Shown here: piece by piece, positions 17,359 through 27,140 of the stretch | Position numbering within the stretch: position 1 is the first letter of the stretch | Layout of the letters: the number at the start of each line of letters is the position of its first letter | Assembly: GCF_018861125.1 (NCBI RefSeq) | Contig: NZ_JAHKQN010000015.1 | Location: 317,023 to 381,022 of the forward strand | From: Cellulophaga baltica | GTDB taxonomy: Bacteria > Bacteroidota > Bacteroidia > Flavobacteriales > Flavobacteriaceae | Direction of reading: 5' to 3' | Length of the DNA: 64,000 nucleotides | The notes under the pieces: model-generated | The model's database searches: none | What the model was told of the DNA's origin: nothing | Seen by the model: the letters and a program-made list of their open reading frames with translations, nothing else | Translations under genes and position numbers: made by a program

Positions 17359-18732
17359 ATGATGAAAAATATAAAATATATAATTGGCGCAGTGATATTG
17401 TTTATTACAGCCTGTACAACAGAAGATTTAGATCCAACCTTATCTGAAAATAAAGAGACTGATGAAGCAATTACTTCGGTAGATAACTTATATAGTTTAG
17501 CAAGTGGATTATATGATATTTTAACCGAATCAGAATATTATGGTCGTGATTTAATTGCTGTAAACGAAGTTCGTTCTGATAATTGCTTTTCTAATGGTAA
17601 TTCAGGAAGGTTTACTACGCAATCTTCTTTTCTTTATAGTTCTTCAAATGATTTTATTTGGGATAATGCATACAATTTAATAGCTAATTGTAATATTGTA
17701 ATAAATCAAGATTTATCAACTTTAGAAGGTGATTCAGATTATGGAAGTTATTTACAAGGGCAAGCCTTGATAATTAGAGCACTTGCACACTACGATTTAC
17801 TAAAAACTTATGGACAGCAACATGCAGATGGTGATTTAGGAGTGCCAATAATGACTGAATATGATGGTGATAATTTAGATCCTTCAAGAAATACGATTGA
17901 GGAAACAAAAGCACAAATTTATTCTGATGTAGAAACAGCTTTTGATATGATGGATTCTTCATATGACGATTCTAATGTATTTGTAGGTAAATATGTAGCT
18001 AAAGCATTAGAATCAAGAGTTGCCATATATTTTGAAGACTGGGACAGAGCATTGGCCGCAGCAGAAGAAGTTATAAATTCAGGTTTATATTCTGTAATTG
18101 ATGCTGATAGTTATGTCTCTAGTTGGTCTAGTGATGGAGGGAGTAATGTACTGTTTGAGTTAGCCTTTAGTGCTACAGATAACCTTTCATCAAGTTCATT
18201 AGCATATATTTATCGTTATGCTTCAGATGATGACGATGATGGTTATGGTGATGTTCAAGCTATGTCAGACGTATTTGATTTGTATGATGAAGATGATGTT
18301 CGTTTAGGAATTTTAGGATATCAACTAGATGGTACTGTATTAAGAAACATGAACAAATTTCCAGACACATCTACAGGTACAGATAATATTCCTTTATTTA
18401 GATATGAGGAAGTTATTTTGAATTATGCGGAAGCATTATTAGAAACAGGTGCTGATGCTGTAAGTACTTTAAATATGATCGCATTAAATAGAGGCGAAGA
18501 GGCTTATACTTCTGTGACTAAAGATGATATTTTATTAGAAAGAAGAAAAGAGTTAATATTTGAAGGGTTCAGATTTGATGATATGATGAGAACAGAATCA
18601 GATGTTGATTATTATAATTCTACCGAAACGTTGTCAGGTACATTAACGTATCCAAATAATTTATTTGCATACCCAATAACTGATGATGAGATTGATGCCA
18701 ACTCTAATATGGTTCAAAATGATGGGTATTAG
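17359..18732 (+). CDS. SusD/RagB-family substrate-binding lipoprotein
   Basis: Surface lipoprotein that caps the SusC barrel. A lipobox ITAC places the lipidated Cys at residue 19. The TPR-like helical core is suggested by QGQALIIRALAHYDLLKTYGQ near 133-153 and the conserved C-terminal region FRYEEVILNYAEALLETG, ERRKELIFEGFRFDDMMR and PNNLFAYPITDDEIDANSNM. At 457 residues it is slightly shorter than many SusD proteins. It forms a two-gene operon with SusC closed by a strong terminator. Confidence 0.92.
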   Translation: MMKNIKYIIGAVILFITACTTEDLDPTLSENKETDEAITSVDNLYSLASGLYDILTESEYYGRDLIAVNEVRSDNCFSNGNSGRFTTQSSFLYSSSNDFIWDNAYNLIANCNIVINQDLSTLEGDSDYGSYLQGQALIIRALAHYDLLKTYGQQHADGDLGVPIMTEYDGDNLDPSRNTIEETKAQIYSDVETAFDMMDSSYDDSNVFVGKYVAKALESRVAIYFEDWDRALAAAEEVINSGLYSVIDADSYVSSWSSDGGSNVLFELAFSATDNLSSSSLAYIYRYASDDDDDGYGDVQAMSDVFDLYDEDDVRLGILGYQLDGTVLRNMNKFPDTSTGTDNIPLFRYEEVILNYAEALLETGADAVSTLNMIALNRGEEAYTSVTKDDILLERRKELIFEGFRFDDMMRTESDVDYYNSTETLSGTLTYPNNLFAYPITDDEIDANSNMVQNDGY

Positions 18733-18756
18733 TATAACTTCATAATTGTTAAAAGT

Positions 18757-18788
18757 AAAACCGCGATGTTTAGCATCGCGGTTTTTTT
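18757..18788. terminator. Strong bidirectional terminator between susD and GH5 genes
   Basis: GC-rich arms CCGCGATG (18761-18768) and CATCGCGG (18774-18781) with a 5-nt loop are flanked by AAAA on the left and eight T on the right. It terminates susCD and, read on the minus strand, also the convergent cellulase gene. Confidence 0.9.
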
Positions 18789-18815
18789 TATAAAATAATT
18801 GAGGAGTTTTATATT

Positions 18816-20756
18816 CTATTTCTTAATATAAAAACTTTTTGTTTTAGATTTTAGACCAGAAAATTTTAAAAAGAAAACACCACTTTTAAAATTACCTATT
18901 GAAATATTAGACGTGTTATTTAATAAGTTTTGAGAATGTACAAGCCTTCCTTGAATATTAAATATCAATAATTTAGAGTAGTCACTTACATTTTCCACGT
19001 TTATAGTCAAAACCGTGGTAGATTCTTGGTATACTTCTATAGTGTCTACTAATTCAATAGAATCTTCTGCAATACTAGCTTTGCTTGTAATACTAGTTAA
19101 AGTAGTAGTATCACAACTACCCAATAATGTCCACAAATCCCAAGAATTAACTGAGTTTTCAACAGGGTCTTGATTTACTGTGTACCATTTATTTTCATAA
19201 ATATTATTATCATAAACAACGCGAGTACCTGCTTCAGAATATACAGCAGTAGAAGACCATGTAGCTATATCGTTACAGTTCAATGTCTCGTTATTTTCTT
19301 CTTCTTCCTCTTCCTCTTCAATTTCTTCTTCAGAGTCAATATCGTCCGAAAATTCTAACCAATTGATATTCCAACCTGTTCCAGTAGCCAATATTTTTAT
19401 AGATTGTTCTCCTTCAGGTAATGATACTGTTGTAGAAACAGTTTCCCATGTTTGCCAACCTCCGGTTGCATTACTACTAATACTACTAATTAATGTGTTT
19501 TCAGAATAAATATCAAAACTACTACCATTTGTACTAGATGCTAATCTAAAATTAATAGCATATTCGCCGGCAGTAGTTACGTTTACGTTATAAGTTAAAA
19601 AATCATCTGTATCAATATATCCAACATTTTCACCACCATCAGTATCACTAGAAATTTCCGTTTGAATACCTGAGGCACTTACATAATCTTCAGCTTCAAT
19701 TTTTGCGGGTATTGTTACGTATTCAATTGGAGTTTCTTCAATAGGTTCTCCATCACAGTACTGCGCCCAAGACGCTATAATACTTTTTACTTTTAGTCCT
19801 GATGCTGTCAAATCAGAATCTGACCAACCACCATATTGCGAAGCACCAGAATTTAAGATTGAAGCTCCTTCGCTTTTATCATTAACAGACCAATTTAAAT
19901 GGCTAATGTGGTTTTCTGATAAAAAATCCATCCATTCATCAGTAGCTGTACTATTAACACTACCATCACCACTTGCATCAACAGTACCCCATTCCGTAAC
20001 CATTAATGCAACACCATTATCTAATGCTGTTTGTGCTTTAGCTCTATAACTAGCCCCATGTGTGCCAGCATAAAAGTGTAACGTATAGGCAATGTTTGTA
20101 CTAGTTGTAATAGGGTCTGCAGAAGCTACGTCTACATCTTGTGACCATGTAGGTGTACCTACTATAATTAAATTATCTGAGTCAATTGCTCTAATTTCAG
20201 AAATTACAGCTTCTGCATAAGGTTTAATATCATTAGACCAAGAAGAATAAATAGGTTCATTGTAAATTTCATAAATTACATTGGGGTAGTCTCCATATTT
20301 TATAGCCATTTCTTTAAAAAAGTCAATAGCATCTTGTTGGTAGCTTTCTGCATTGTGTGAATGCCAGTCTATAATTACATATAAGCCTTCGCTAATTGCA
20401 GCATCAACAACAGTTGTTACTCTATCCTTATTTGTAGTATCAGATAAGTAACCACCATAATCTTCAACCCCCATTGCAGCCCTTACAATAGTGGTGTTCC
20501 AGTCATTTTTTAAAGTGGAGACAACATCTGAATTATAAAACTTTTCACCACCCCAAGTGGTGTTTGACCAAAATAAACTATTACCAGCAAAACTAACTGC
20601 AGTATTATTTTGATCTACAATTCTATTTCCAGAGACACTTAAGTTGCCATGAATATCAACTGGATTTGAATCACAATACGATTGTGATTGTACATAATGA
20701 ATTTTCATCATTATTAAAAATAAAACGGAAATACTAAATTTTAATTGAGTTCTCAT
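18816..20756 (-). CDS. Secreted GH5 endoglucanase with CBM6, CBM5/12-like module and T9SS tail
   Basis: Multidomain extracellular glycanase. Order: signal peptide (1-25), GH5 catalytic domain (about 30-335) with acid/base Glu167 in YEIYNEP and nucleophile Glu255 in MVTEWG, a CBM6 module (about 348-470, starting IPAKIEAEDY), an acidic poly-Glu linker near 475-490, a small CBM5/12-like module (about 495-545, AVYSEAGTRVVYDNNIYENKWYT with WDLWTLLGSC), and a type IX secretion C-terminal domain ending SKTKSFYIKK. The catalytic sequence resembles the cellulase (GH5_2) branch, so beta-1,4-glucan is the most likely substrate. It faces the SusC/SusD operon. Confidence 0.9.
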   Translation of the reverse strand: MRTQLKFSISVLFLIMMKIHYVQSQSYCDSNPVDIHGNLSVSGNRIVDQNNTAVSFAGNSLFWSNTTWGGEKFYNSDVVSTLKNDWNTTIVRAAMGVEDYGGYLSDTTNKDRVTTVVDAAISEGLYVIIDWHSHNAESYQQDAIDFFKEMAIKYGDYPNVIYEIYNEPIYSSWSNDIKPYAEAVISEIRAIDSDNLIIVGTPTWSQDVDVASADPITTSTNIAYTLHFYAGTHGASYRAKAQTALDNGVALMVTEWGTVDASGDGSVNSTATDEWMDFLSENHISHLNWSVNDKSEGASILNSGASQYGGWSDSDLTASGLKVKSIIASWAQYCDGEPIEETPIEYVTIPAKIEAEDYVSASGIQTEISSDTDGGENVGYIDTDDFLTYNVNVTTAGEYAINFRLASSTNGSSFDIYSENTLISSISSNATGGWQTWETVSTTVSLPEGEQSIKILATGTGWNINWLEFSDDIDSEEEIEEEEEEEENNETLNCNDIATWSSTAVYSEAGTRVVYDNNIYENKWYTVNQDPVENSVNSWDLWTLLGSCDTTTLTSITSKASIAEDSIELVDTIEVYQESTTVLTINVENVSDYSKLLIFNIQGRLVHSQNLLNNTSNISIGNFKSGVFFLKFSGLKSKTKSFYIKK

Positions 20757-20922
20757 ATGTGTAGGTTTTTCTCCTACAACGTGGCTATTAAAATTTTATT
20801 AGAGAAATTCGATGAACGGAAAATAATTGTAATGTGAATAAAAAACAATACTTATTTTTACGAAATTGGCTTTTTATAAAAAAAATAAATACTATAATTT
20901 TGTCGGTTTTGTAAAGCTTAGT

Positions 20923-22965
20923 CTAAGCAACACTATTCATTTTTTTAGGCACTGTAAAGTAGATGCTAGTACCTTCTGTCACAATACTTTTTGCCCATAT
21001 TTTACCGCCATTACTTTCTACCATTTCTTTACATATTGATAGGCCTAATCCTGTACCTTTTTCATTATTAGTACCATATGTAGATTTCATGTGTTTTCTT
21101 TCAAAGAGGTTTACAAGTGTTTCTTCATCCATTCCAATACCATTATCTGAAATTTGTATTTGAATAGAATCCTCATTTTCTATGGAATTAATTTTAATTT
21201 CACCTTCTATATTCGTAAACTTTATAGCATTACTAATTAGGTTTCTAATTATAATATTTAAATGATTTCTGTCACTAAAACTGATTGTGTTTTTTTGTAT
21301 TTTGTTTATAATATTAATTTCTTTCTTTTTGGCAATAGGCTCTAGTAATGAAATTGTTTTAGTAGCATTTTTATAGATATCAATATTAACCTGTTTAAGT
21401 GTTATTCCTTCCATTTGAGAGTTTGCCCAAACTAATAGGTTATTTAGCATATCTGAAATACCTTGTATATCATGAATTGCTTTGGGGAAAAGTGCTTTAA
21501 ATTCATCAATACTAATCGTTTCATCCAAAGACATTTTCATTAATAAAAGAAAAGAGTTTATAGGTCCTTTTAAATCATGTGCAATAATAGAAAACAACTT
21601 ATTTTTCGTATTGTTTGATTCACTTAGTTCAGCTTCATGCTGTAATAAAACTTTTTGTTTTTGTTGAAGTTCTTTGGTATGTTTTGCTTGTAGTTTACTG
21701 GTTCTGTATAACAAAGCTAATATTAGGCAAACGATTAAAAAAGCTACTATAGCCAAATACACGTAATTTTTTTGCTTTGCAATTGCTTTATTTTGGTCTT
21801 TAATTAGTTGCGCCTTTTCATTTTCATATTTCATTTTACTACGTAAAATACCTAAGCCTTTTTTAAATTTCTCCTTAGATGCTTCTTCATAAAGCTTCTG
21901 ATATTTGGCTTGGTATTCATATGCTAATTTATCGTTACCTTTTTCGTGGTATGTTTTAGAAAGAATTAAGTTAGCTTCTTTAATAACTGAGGAAATATTT
22001 AATTCAGTAGAAATAGCTAAACATTTTAAAGCATATTCTTCAGCTAATTTCAAATTATCAAGTTCTAAATAGCATAAGGATAAATTATTATATACAGATG
22101 TGTAACCAAATTTAAAGTCGATTTCGTCGCACAATTTTTCTGATTTTTTTAGTAATACTAATGCTTCTTTATATTTTTCTTGTTTAATAAGCACGGAGCT
22201 TTTAAATTCATAGGCATGTGACAACCAATCAATACTTTTTTCTTTTTCAAAAAAATCAATACTTTTATCTACCAAACTCAACGCCTCTTCATTGTTACCA
22301 ATTTGTGAGTAAACCGAAGCCATATTTAAAACTGCATATGCGAAAATTTCATCTTTGTTATGCTCCTTATTTAACTTTTTGGCAATTTCTAAAAAAGTTA
22401 ATGATGTTTCAAAATCTCCATTAGTGCTGTATAAGTTTGCTATATTAACATTAAGGCCAACCATCATATCAATATCTTCAATTTCTTTTGCAACAGTTAG
22501 CGCTTCTAAGAACTTTGTTAAAGCTTTTGCTTCTTCACCTTGTAAAGTATAATCAAGAGCCATATTATTTAAAGCAGTAAGTTTTTCTTTACCCAAATTA
22601 TATTGTGTAGCAATCTTTAAAGCATTCATATTATGTTCATATGCTTTTTCTACTTCTCCATTTTCAAAATAATAATAACCGTAGGTTGATAAAGCTCTAC
22701 TTTCTCCAGCATTGTATTTCGTTTTAATACTTAGATCATAAGCTTTCTTTAATAGAATAGAGGTGCTATCAGGATTAGTACGAATTAGATTTTTAGCATG
22801 TGTTAAAAGAGAATCAATATATTCAGGACTTTGAGAATTAAAATTAGAGTTTAATTTTAATTCTCCATTGCTGTTTTCTGTTTGGGAATATACATTTGAA
22901 AAGTTTACAAATAGGATAATAAAAGAAACAAGTAATCCCTTATTTATAAAATAAACACTTTTCAT
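20923..22965 (-). CDS. TPR-domain sensor histidine kinase
   Basis: Membrane histidine kinase with an exported tetratricopeptide sensor. I place the start at the ATG at 22965, 30 bp inside the longest frame (which begins with GTG), because MKSVYFINKGLL leads straight into a good signal peptide ending NVYSQ. About six TPR units fill residues 50-370, followed by a TM helix (NYVYLAIVAFLIVCLILALLY), a coiled coil, the H-box FSIIAHDLKGPINSF and an HATPase domain with NLISNAIKFT, DNGIGM and GTGLGLSICKEM. It has the same architecture as the kinase at 27529-29541. No response regulator is adjacent. Confidence 0.87.
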   Translation of the reverse strand: MKSVYFINKGLLVSFIILFVNFSNVYSQTENSNGELKLNSNFNSQSPEYIDSLLTHAKNLIRTNPDSTSILLKKAYDLSIKTKYNAGESRALSTYGYYYFENGEVEKAYEHNMNALKIATQYNLGKEKLTALNNMALDYTLQGEEAKALTKFLEALTVAKEIEDIDMMVGLNVNIANLYSTNGDFETSLTFLEIAKKLNKEHNKDEIFAYAVLNMASVYSQIGNNEEALSLVDKSIDFFEKEKSIDWLSHAYEFKSSVLIKQEKYKEALVLLKKSEKLCDEIDFKFGYTSVYNNLSLCYLELDNLKLAEEYALKCLAISTELNISSVIKEANLILSKTYHEKGNDKLAYEYQAKYQKLYEEASKEKFKKGLGILRSKMKYENEKAQLIKDQNKAIAKQKNYVYLAIVAFLIVCLILALLYRTSKLQAKHTKELQQKQKVLLQHEAELSESNNTKNKLFSIIAHDLKGPINSFLLLMKMSLDETISIDEFKALFPKAIHDIQGISDMLNNLLVWANSQMEGITLKQVNIDIYKNATKTISLLEPIAKKKEINIINKIQKNTISFSDRNHLNIIIRNLISNAIKFTNIEGEIKINSIENEDSIQIQISDNGIGMDEETLVNLFERKHMKSTYGTNNEKGTGLGLSICKEMVESNGGKIWAKSIVTEGTSIYFTVPKKMNSVA

Positions 22966-23136
22966 TAATTTAATTTTTGCGGAATATATAAACACCTTTT
23001 AAAGGTAAATAATTTTTGTTGTGAAAACAGTTAAAACGTATGTATTTTCTTACTGCAATGCTTTTATGAGTTTGTAGTTGCAAAAAAATATTTTACATTT
23101 TTTTGATTTACAGTTTGTGAATAAATTTTAGAGCAC

Positions 23137-23170
23137 AAAAAAACGCCATAAAACAATTTGTTTTATGGCG
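23137..23170 (-). terminator. Terminator of the beta-barrel protein gene
   Basis: Perfect 11-bp arms (23144-23154 and 23160-23170, CGCCATAAAAC and complement) with a 5-nt loop are followed on the minus strand by seven U. It lies 26 bp beyond the stop of the outer-membrane protein gene. Confidence 0.85.
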
Positions 23171-23195
23171 CTTAATTTTTTAAAGTTTAGGTAAC

Positions 23196-24068
23196 TTAAG
23201 ATTTTTGTTTTTTCTCTGATTTTTTGAATACATATGTTATACCAAAATTAAGACCAAACGAAGAGTAAGGAACTTTTTGAGATAATTCTTTTGATGAATC
23301 TGTTTCAGAATTTGATAAAGTGTCTACATAGGTTGTTTCTTTATTAAAACCATCAGGTAGATTATCAAGTGTATAGAAACTTTCTACTGCAACAGTTCCA
23401 TCAGGTAAAAATATATCAGTATTAAATTCTGATAGTTTTGAGTTTTTACGTTTTAAACTTATTCCGTAATATTCAGCCTCAACAAATAGTTTTAATTTAG
23501 GATTAATGTCATACTTATAACCAATAGCAGCTACTAAGCCCAGAGGAAAGTGACCATGAAAATTTTCTTTATAATTTGTTTCAGAATAAGAACCAGAAGG
23601 TAAACCTAATGCAGTAGCTTCAGCATCAGAAAAAACAGATTTACTAAATACTACGGCTTCTGTTTTACCACCTATTTTTACTAAAGCACCCAAACGACCA
23701 AAAACATTATTTGTAAATTTATAAACTAATGATGCAGAACCACCAAATGCACGAGCTCTAGCAATAGCATTAACTTCTTCATCTTCAGTATCTATTATTG
23801 ATACATCTTGATCGGCACCATTCAAATATCCTAAACCTATATCAGCACCAAATGATGAGTCTTTAAAAAAGTATGTTCCTCTTATTTGAAAATTAACACC
23901 TTCACCGTAACTACCATAAGAATTTTCAGTTTCAGTTTCAGTTACTCTTTCTCCTAATTTCATTCCTGCACTTCCAACAGCATAACCAGAACTAACAGAC
24001 ACTTGAAACTGTCCGTAAGATATTGCACTGATAAATAAAGCAGCGCTAACTATAATTAAATTTTTCAT
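23196..24068 (-). CDS. Outer-membrane beta-barrel protein
   Basis: Probable small outer-membrane barrel of unknown role. The signal peptide MKNLIIVSAALFISAISYGQ is cleaved near residue 19. The remainder alternates amphipathic beta strands such as GYAVGSAGMKLGE, FGADIGLGYLNG, ASLVYKFTNNVFGRLGALVKI, AIGYKYDINPKLKLFVEAEYYG and a final SFGLNFGITYVF, the layout of OmpA/OmpW-like porin-family barrels. A charged KKSEKKQKS tail follows the last strand, unusual because barrels normally end in an aromatic residue. Monocistronic. Confidence 0.7.
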   Translation of the reverse strand: MKNLIIVSAALFISAISYGQFQVSVSSGYAVGSAGMKLGERVTETETENSYGSYGEGVNFQIRGTYFFKDSSFGADIGLGYLNGADQDVSIIDTEDEEVNAIARARAFGGSASLVYKFTNNVFGRLGALVKIGGKTEAVVFSKSVFSDAEATALGLPSGSYSETNYKENFHGHFPLGLVAAIGYKYDINPKLKLFVEAEYYGISLKRKNSKLSEFNTDIFLPDGTVAVESFYTLDNLPDGFNKETTYVDTLSNSETDSSKELSQKVPYSSFGLNFGITYVFKKSEKKQKS

Positions 24069-24488
24069 AATTGAAATGTTAAATTGATAATTTTGAAATA
24101 TTACGTAACAAATATACTTTTTTATTAAAATTAACTTCTAAAATTTATAGAATAATTAAATAGTTAAGTTTTAAAACTTATTATGCAAATTATTTTAGTT
24201 TTTTTAAGTATTTATATGCTATTAAATTTAACATAAAGTCATTAGTTATTTGTTAAACCAATACTATTTATATCATTTGAAGTTTCATACTTCAAACGTA
24301 TACTTTCAGTACAATCTATACGAATATGTAGATCAAAAGCTATTTATTATCTTTAGCTAATTGATCTACCTTTAAGACTTCACTTTTATTAGCTATTTAT
24401 AATGATAGTTGGTAATTTACTAAAGGTTTTTCTTACTTTCTAGTTTTTTTTGTTGATATTTATTGTATTATATATCAATTGGTTAAAA
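24069..24488. other. Long divergent intergenic region with two strong hairpins
   Basis: This 420-bp gap separates divergent genes. It contains two inverted repeats in tandem: TTTGAAGT-5 nt-ACTTCAAA at 24276-24296, and a longer one at 24328-24369 with outer arms GTAGATCAA / TTGATCTAC and inner arms AGCTA / TAGCT. Neither is followed by a T tract. They may be operators, leader structure for the downstream kinase, or part of a small RNA. The rest is AT-rich without recognisable features. Confidence 0.45.
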
Positions 24489-25775
24489 ATGAGTCGGAAT
24501 TTAAAACAAATTGAAAAAAATAAAATCATTGAAAAACATTTACGCTTTCAAGATTTATTAATAAGTATTTCAACTAAATATATTAATTCAGATTTATCAG
24601 ATATTGATGCAATAATTCAATCATCATTAAAACAGATTGGGGAGTTTGTAGAAGCAGATAGAAGTTATATTTTTTCATATGATTTTGAGAACAAAACTTC
24701 TACTAATACATACGAATGGTGTGCAGCAGGTATTGATGCTGAAATAGATAATTTACAAGAAGTACCCTTAGAATATTTGATGCAGTGGGTTGAAGCTCAT
24801 GAAAAAGGAGAACCTTTATACATTGATGATGTTAGTTTGTTACCTGATGAAGGTGAACGTTGTTTACGTGGTCTTTTAGAACCTCAAGGTATTAAAAGTT
24901 TAATTGCCATTCCTAAAATTAAAAATGATAAACTGATAGGTTTTATTGGTTTTGATTCAGTAAAAAAACTTAAAAAATATTCAGATAATGAGAAAAATAT
25001 TCTTTTTGTTTACTCTAATATGATAGTAAATATTTTGCAACGTAAAGAACAAGAAGAAATTATAATAGAACAAGAGAAAAATAAAGAAGAACTATTACAG
25101 AGTTTATCATTGCAAAACCAAGAATTAAATGACTATGCACATATTGTTTCTCACGATTTAAGAGCACCGCTAATAAATATAAATGCTTTAATTGAATTGT
25201 TTATAAAAGGGAATAAAGGTGTTTTAAGTGAAACAGATTTAATACCATTAAATCATATTGTTTTCACTGTCAAAAAAATGGATTCTTTAATAAAAGGAAT
25301 TCTAGATTACTCTAAAGTAGATAAAATAGAATCAGACGAATCACTTATTGATTTTAATGTAATGTTGGGGGAAATAGCACAAACAGTTCTAATACCAGAA
25401 AATATTGTTTTTTCTATTCAAGGTAATTTACCAAGTATATTTGGTAATGAATTACGGTTTAAACAAGTTTTTCAGAATTTAATTCAGAATGCTATTAAGT
25501 TTTCCGATAAAGAAAAAGGGCTGATAGAAGTTGGTTTTACAGAAAAAGAAGACCACTATGAGTTTTTTGTAAAAGATAATGGTAAAGGTATAAATGCCAG
25601 CCATTTTGATAGTATTTTTCAAAAATTCACCAAACTTGATAGTAAAACGTCTTCTTCAGGCATAGGACTCTCAATTGTGAAGAGAATAATTGACTACTAT
25701 AAGGGTTCTATTTGGGTGACTAGTGAAGTAGGTGTAGGTAGTACATTTTATTTTACATTTTTTAAAAATAGTTAA
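24489..25775 (+). CDS. GAF-domain sensor histidine kinase
   Basis: Soluble sensor kinase. I place the start at the ATG at 24489 (MSRNLKQIEKNK), because the longer frame opens with TTG and adds a sequence with no match to the family start. A GAF domain spans about residues 25-185 (ADRSYIFSYDFENKTSTNTYEWC, IPKIKNDKLIGFIGFDS), followed by a coiled coil, the H-box DYAHIVSHDLRAPLINI and an HATPase domain with NLIQNAIKFS, DNGKGI and SSGIGLSIVKRII. This GAF-HisKA arrangement is common in Flavobacteria. It converges on the transporter gene with only 7 bp between stops and has no adjacent response regulator. Confidence 0.85.
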   Translation: MSRNLKQIEKNKIIEKHLRFQDLLISISTKYINSDLSDIDAIIQSSLKQIGEFVEADRSYIFSYDFENKTSTNTYEWCAAGIDAEIDNLQEVPLEYLMQWVEAHEKGEPLYIDDVSLLPDEGERCLRGLLEPQGIKSLIAIPKIKNDKLIGFIGFDSVKKLKKYSDNEKNILFVYSNMIVNILQRKEQEEIIIEQEKNKEELLQSLSLQNQELNDYAHIVSHDLRAPLININALIELFIKGNKGVLSETDLIPLNHIVFTVKKMDSLIKGILDYSKVDKIESDESLIDFNVMLGEIAQTVLIPENIVFSIQGNLPSIFGNELRFKQVFQNLIQNAIKFSDKEKGLIEVGFTEKEDHYEFFVKDNGKGINASHFDSIFQKFTKLDSKTSSSGIGLSIVKRIIDYYKGSIWVTSEVGVGSTFYFTFFKNS

Positions 25776-25782
25776 ATTTTTG

Positions 25783-27084
25783 TTACTTATTTTTAAATGG
25801 TTTAAAACCAATAAATAGTAATGTACAAATAAGTAATAGAAGTAAATACCAAGTATTGAATACTAAGTCAGTATAATTGATTTGTTCTTTAGAGAAACTT
25901 AAAATCATTAATACTTGAGCTCCGTAAGGTAATAAGCCTTGAAAAACACAGGCAAAAATATCTAATATAGAAGCTGTTTTTTTGTTGTCAAGCTCATATT
26001 CATCATTAATGCTTTTAGCAATCGGACCTGCAATAATAATTGAAACTGTATTATTGGCAATCGCCATATTTATAGTACTTACTAATGTGGCAATACCATA
26101 TTGAGCAGTTTTTTTATTCTTAATAAGCTTTTTAATATTGATCAATATAAAATCAATACCACCATTTTTCTCAACCAAAGCAGCTAAACCACCAGTTAAT
26201 AATGATAGTAAAAATATTTCGGTCATATTTGTGAAACCAGTGTAGGCTATTCTGCTAGATTCAATTAAGGTAAAATCACCGTAAGCAAGTCCTAAACCTA
26301 CAGCTGCTATAGCACCTAAAAGTAATGTTACAAATACATTTATACCTACAATTGAAAGTACAATTACTAATACATAAGGTACAATTTTTACAATAGAATA
26401 GGTGTATTCAACAGTGGTTGCGTCTGAAGATTTTAAACCAAAACCTTGAAAAATTAGTATTGCAATAGTTAGTAATGCGGCAGGAACTGCAATTTTTATA
26501 TTCTGCTTAAACTTATCACTCATTTTACAGCCTAACGTTTGCGTTGCGGCTATTGTTGTATCTGAAATTACCGATAAGTTATCACCAAACATGCTACCAC
26601 CCAATAAAGCACCACATAAAATGGCTAAATCGGCACTACTTTTATCAGCAAAACTAACAACGATAGGAGCAAGAGCTACAATAGCTCCAACAGATGTACC
26701 TGTTGATAATGATAAAAAACCTGCAATAATAAAAATACCTACATATATGTATTGAATAGCAATGTAATCTAAGCCCAAATTTACAATAGCATCGACACTA
26801 CCAGTTTCTTTGGTTATAGCGGCAAATGCCCCAGCCAGTAAATAGATGAGACACATGGTTAATATTTTATCATCACCACACCCTTTTAATAATGTTGCTA
26901 TTTTAGAATTTATAGATTGTTTAAACATTAAAAATGCTACGGTAATACCTATAATTACAGCAATTGGTGCAGGTAAAGCATAAAAATCATTTTGATAGAT
27001 TCCGACACCCAAAAAAGTAAATACAAAAACAAAAAAGGGAATTAATGCAGAAAATTTAGGGGTGATTTTAAGTGTACTAGCCAT
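25783..27084 (-). CDS. NhaC-family transporter, probable methionine carrier (MetT-like)
   Basis: Inner-membrane transporter of the Na+/H+ antiporter NhaC family, 433 residues with about 11-12 membrane segments. Family signatures are LSTGTSVGAIVALAP near 128 and CGALLGGSMFGDNLSVISDTTIAATQTLGC near 155, and IANNTVSIIIAGPIAKSI in the second half. The family contains genuine sodium antiporters and also MetT, a predicted methionine transporter controlled by SAM riboswitches in other bacteria. The leader on this strand contains a compact SAM-I/IV-like aptamer (27141-27231), which makes methionine import the better inference here than sodium export. Substrate remains unproven. Confidence 0.82.
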   Translation of the reverse strand: MASTLKITPKFSALIPFFVFVFTFLGVGIYQNDFYALPAPIAVIIGITVAFLMFKQSINSKIATLLKGCGDDKILTMCLIYLLAGAFAAITKETGSVDAIVNLGLDYIAIQYIYVGIFIIAGFLSLSTGTSVGAIVALAPIVVSFADKSSADLAILCGALLGGSMFGDNLSVISDTTIAATQTLGCKMSDKFKQNIKIAVPAALLTIAILIFQGFGLKSSDATTVEYTYSIVKIVPYVLVIVLSIVGINVFVTLLLGAIAAVGLGLAYGDFTLIESSRIAYTGFTNMTEIFLLSLLTGGLAALVEKNGGIDFILINIKKLIKNKKTAQYGIATLVSTINMAIANNTVSIIIAGPIAKSINDEYELDNKKTASILDIFACVFQGLLPYGAQVLMILSFSKEQINYTDLVFNTWYLLLLLICTLLFIGFKPFKNK

Positions 27085-27140
27085 TTTAATTTATTCAGTT
27101 TTAAAAAGAGCATAGTAAAGTAAATATGTAGAAGTATGCG

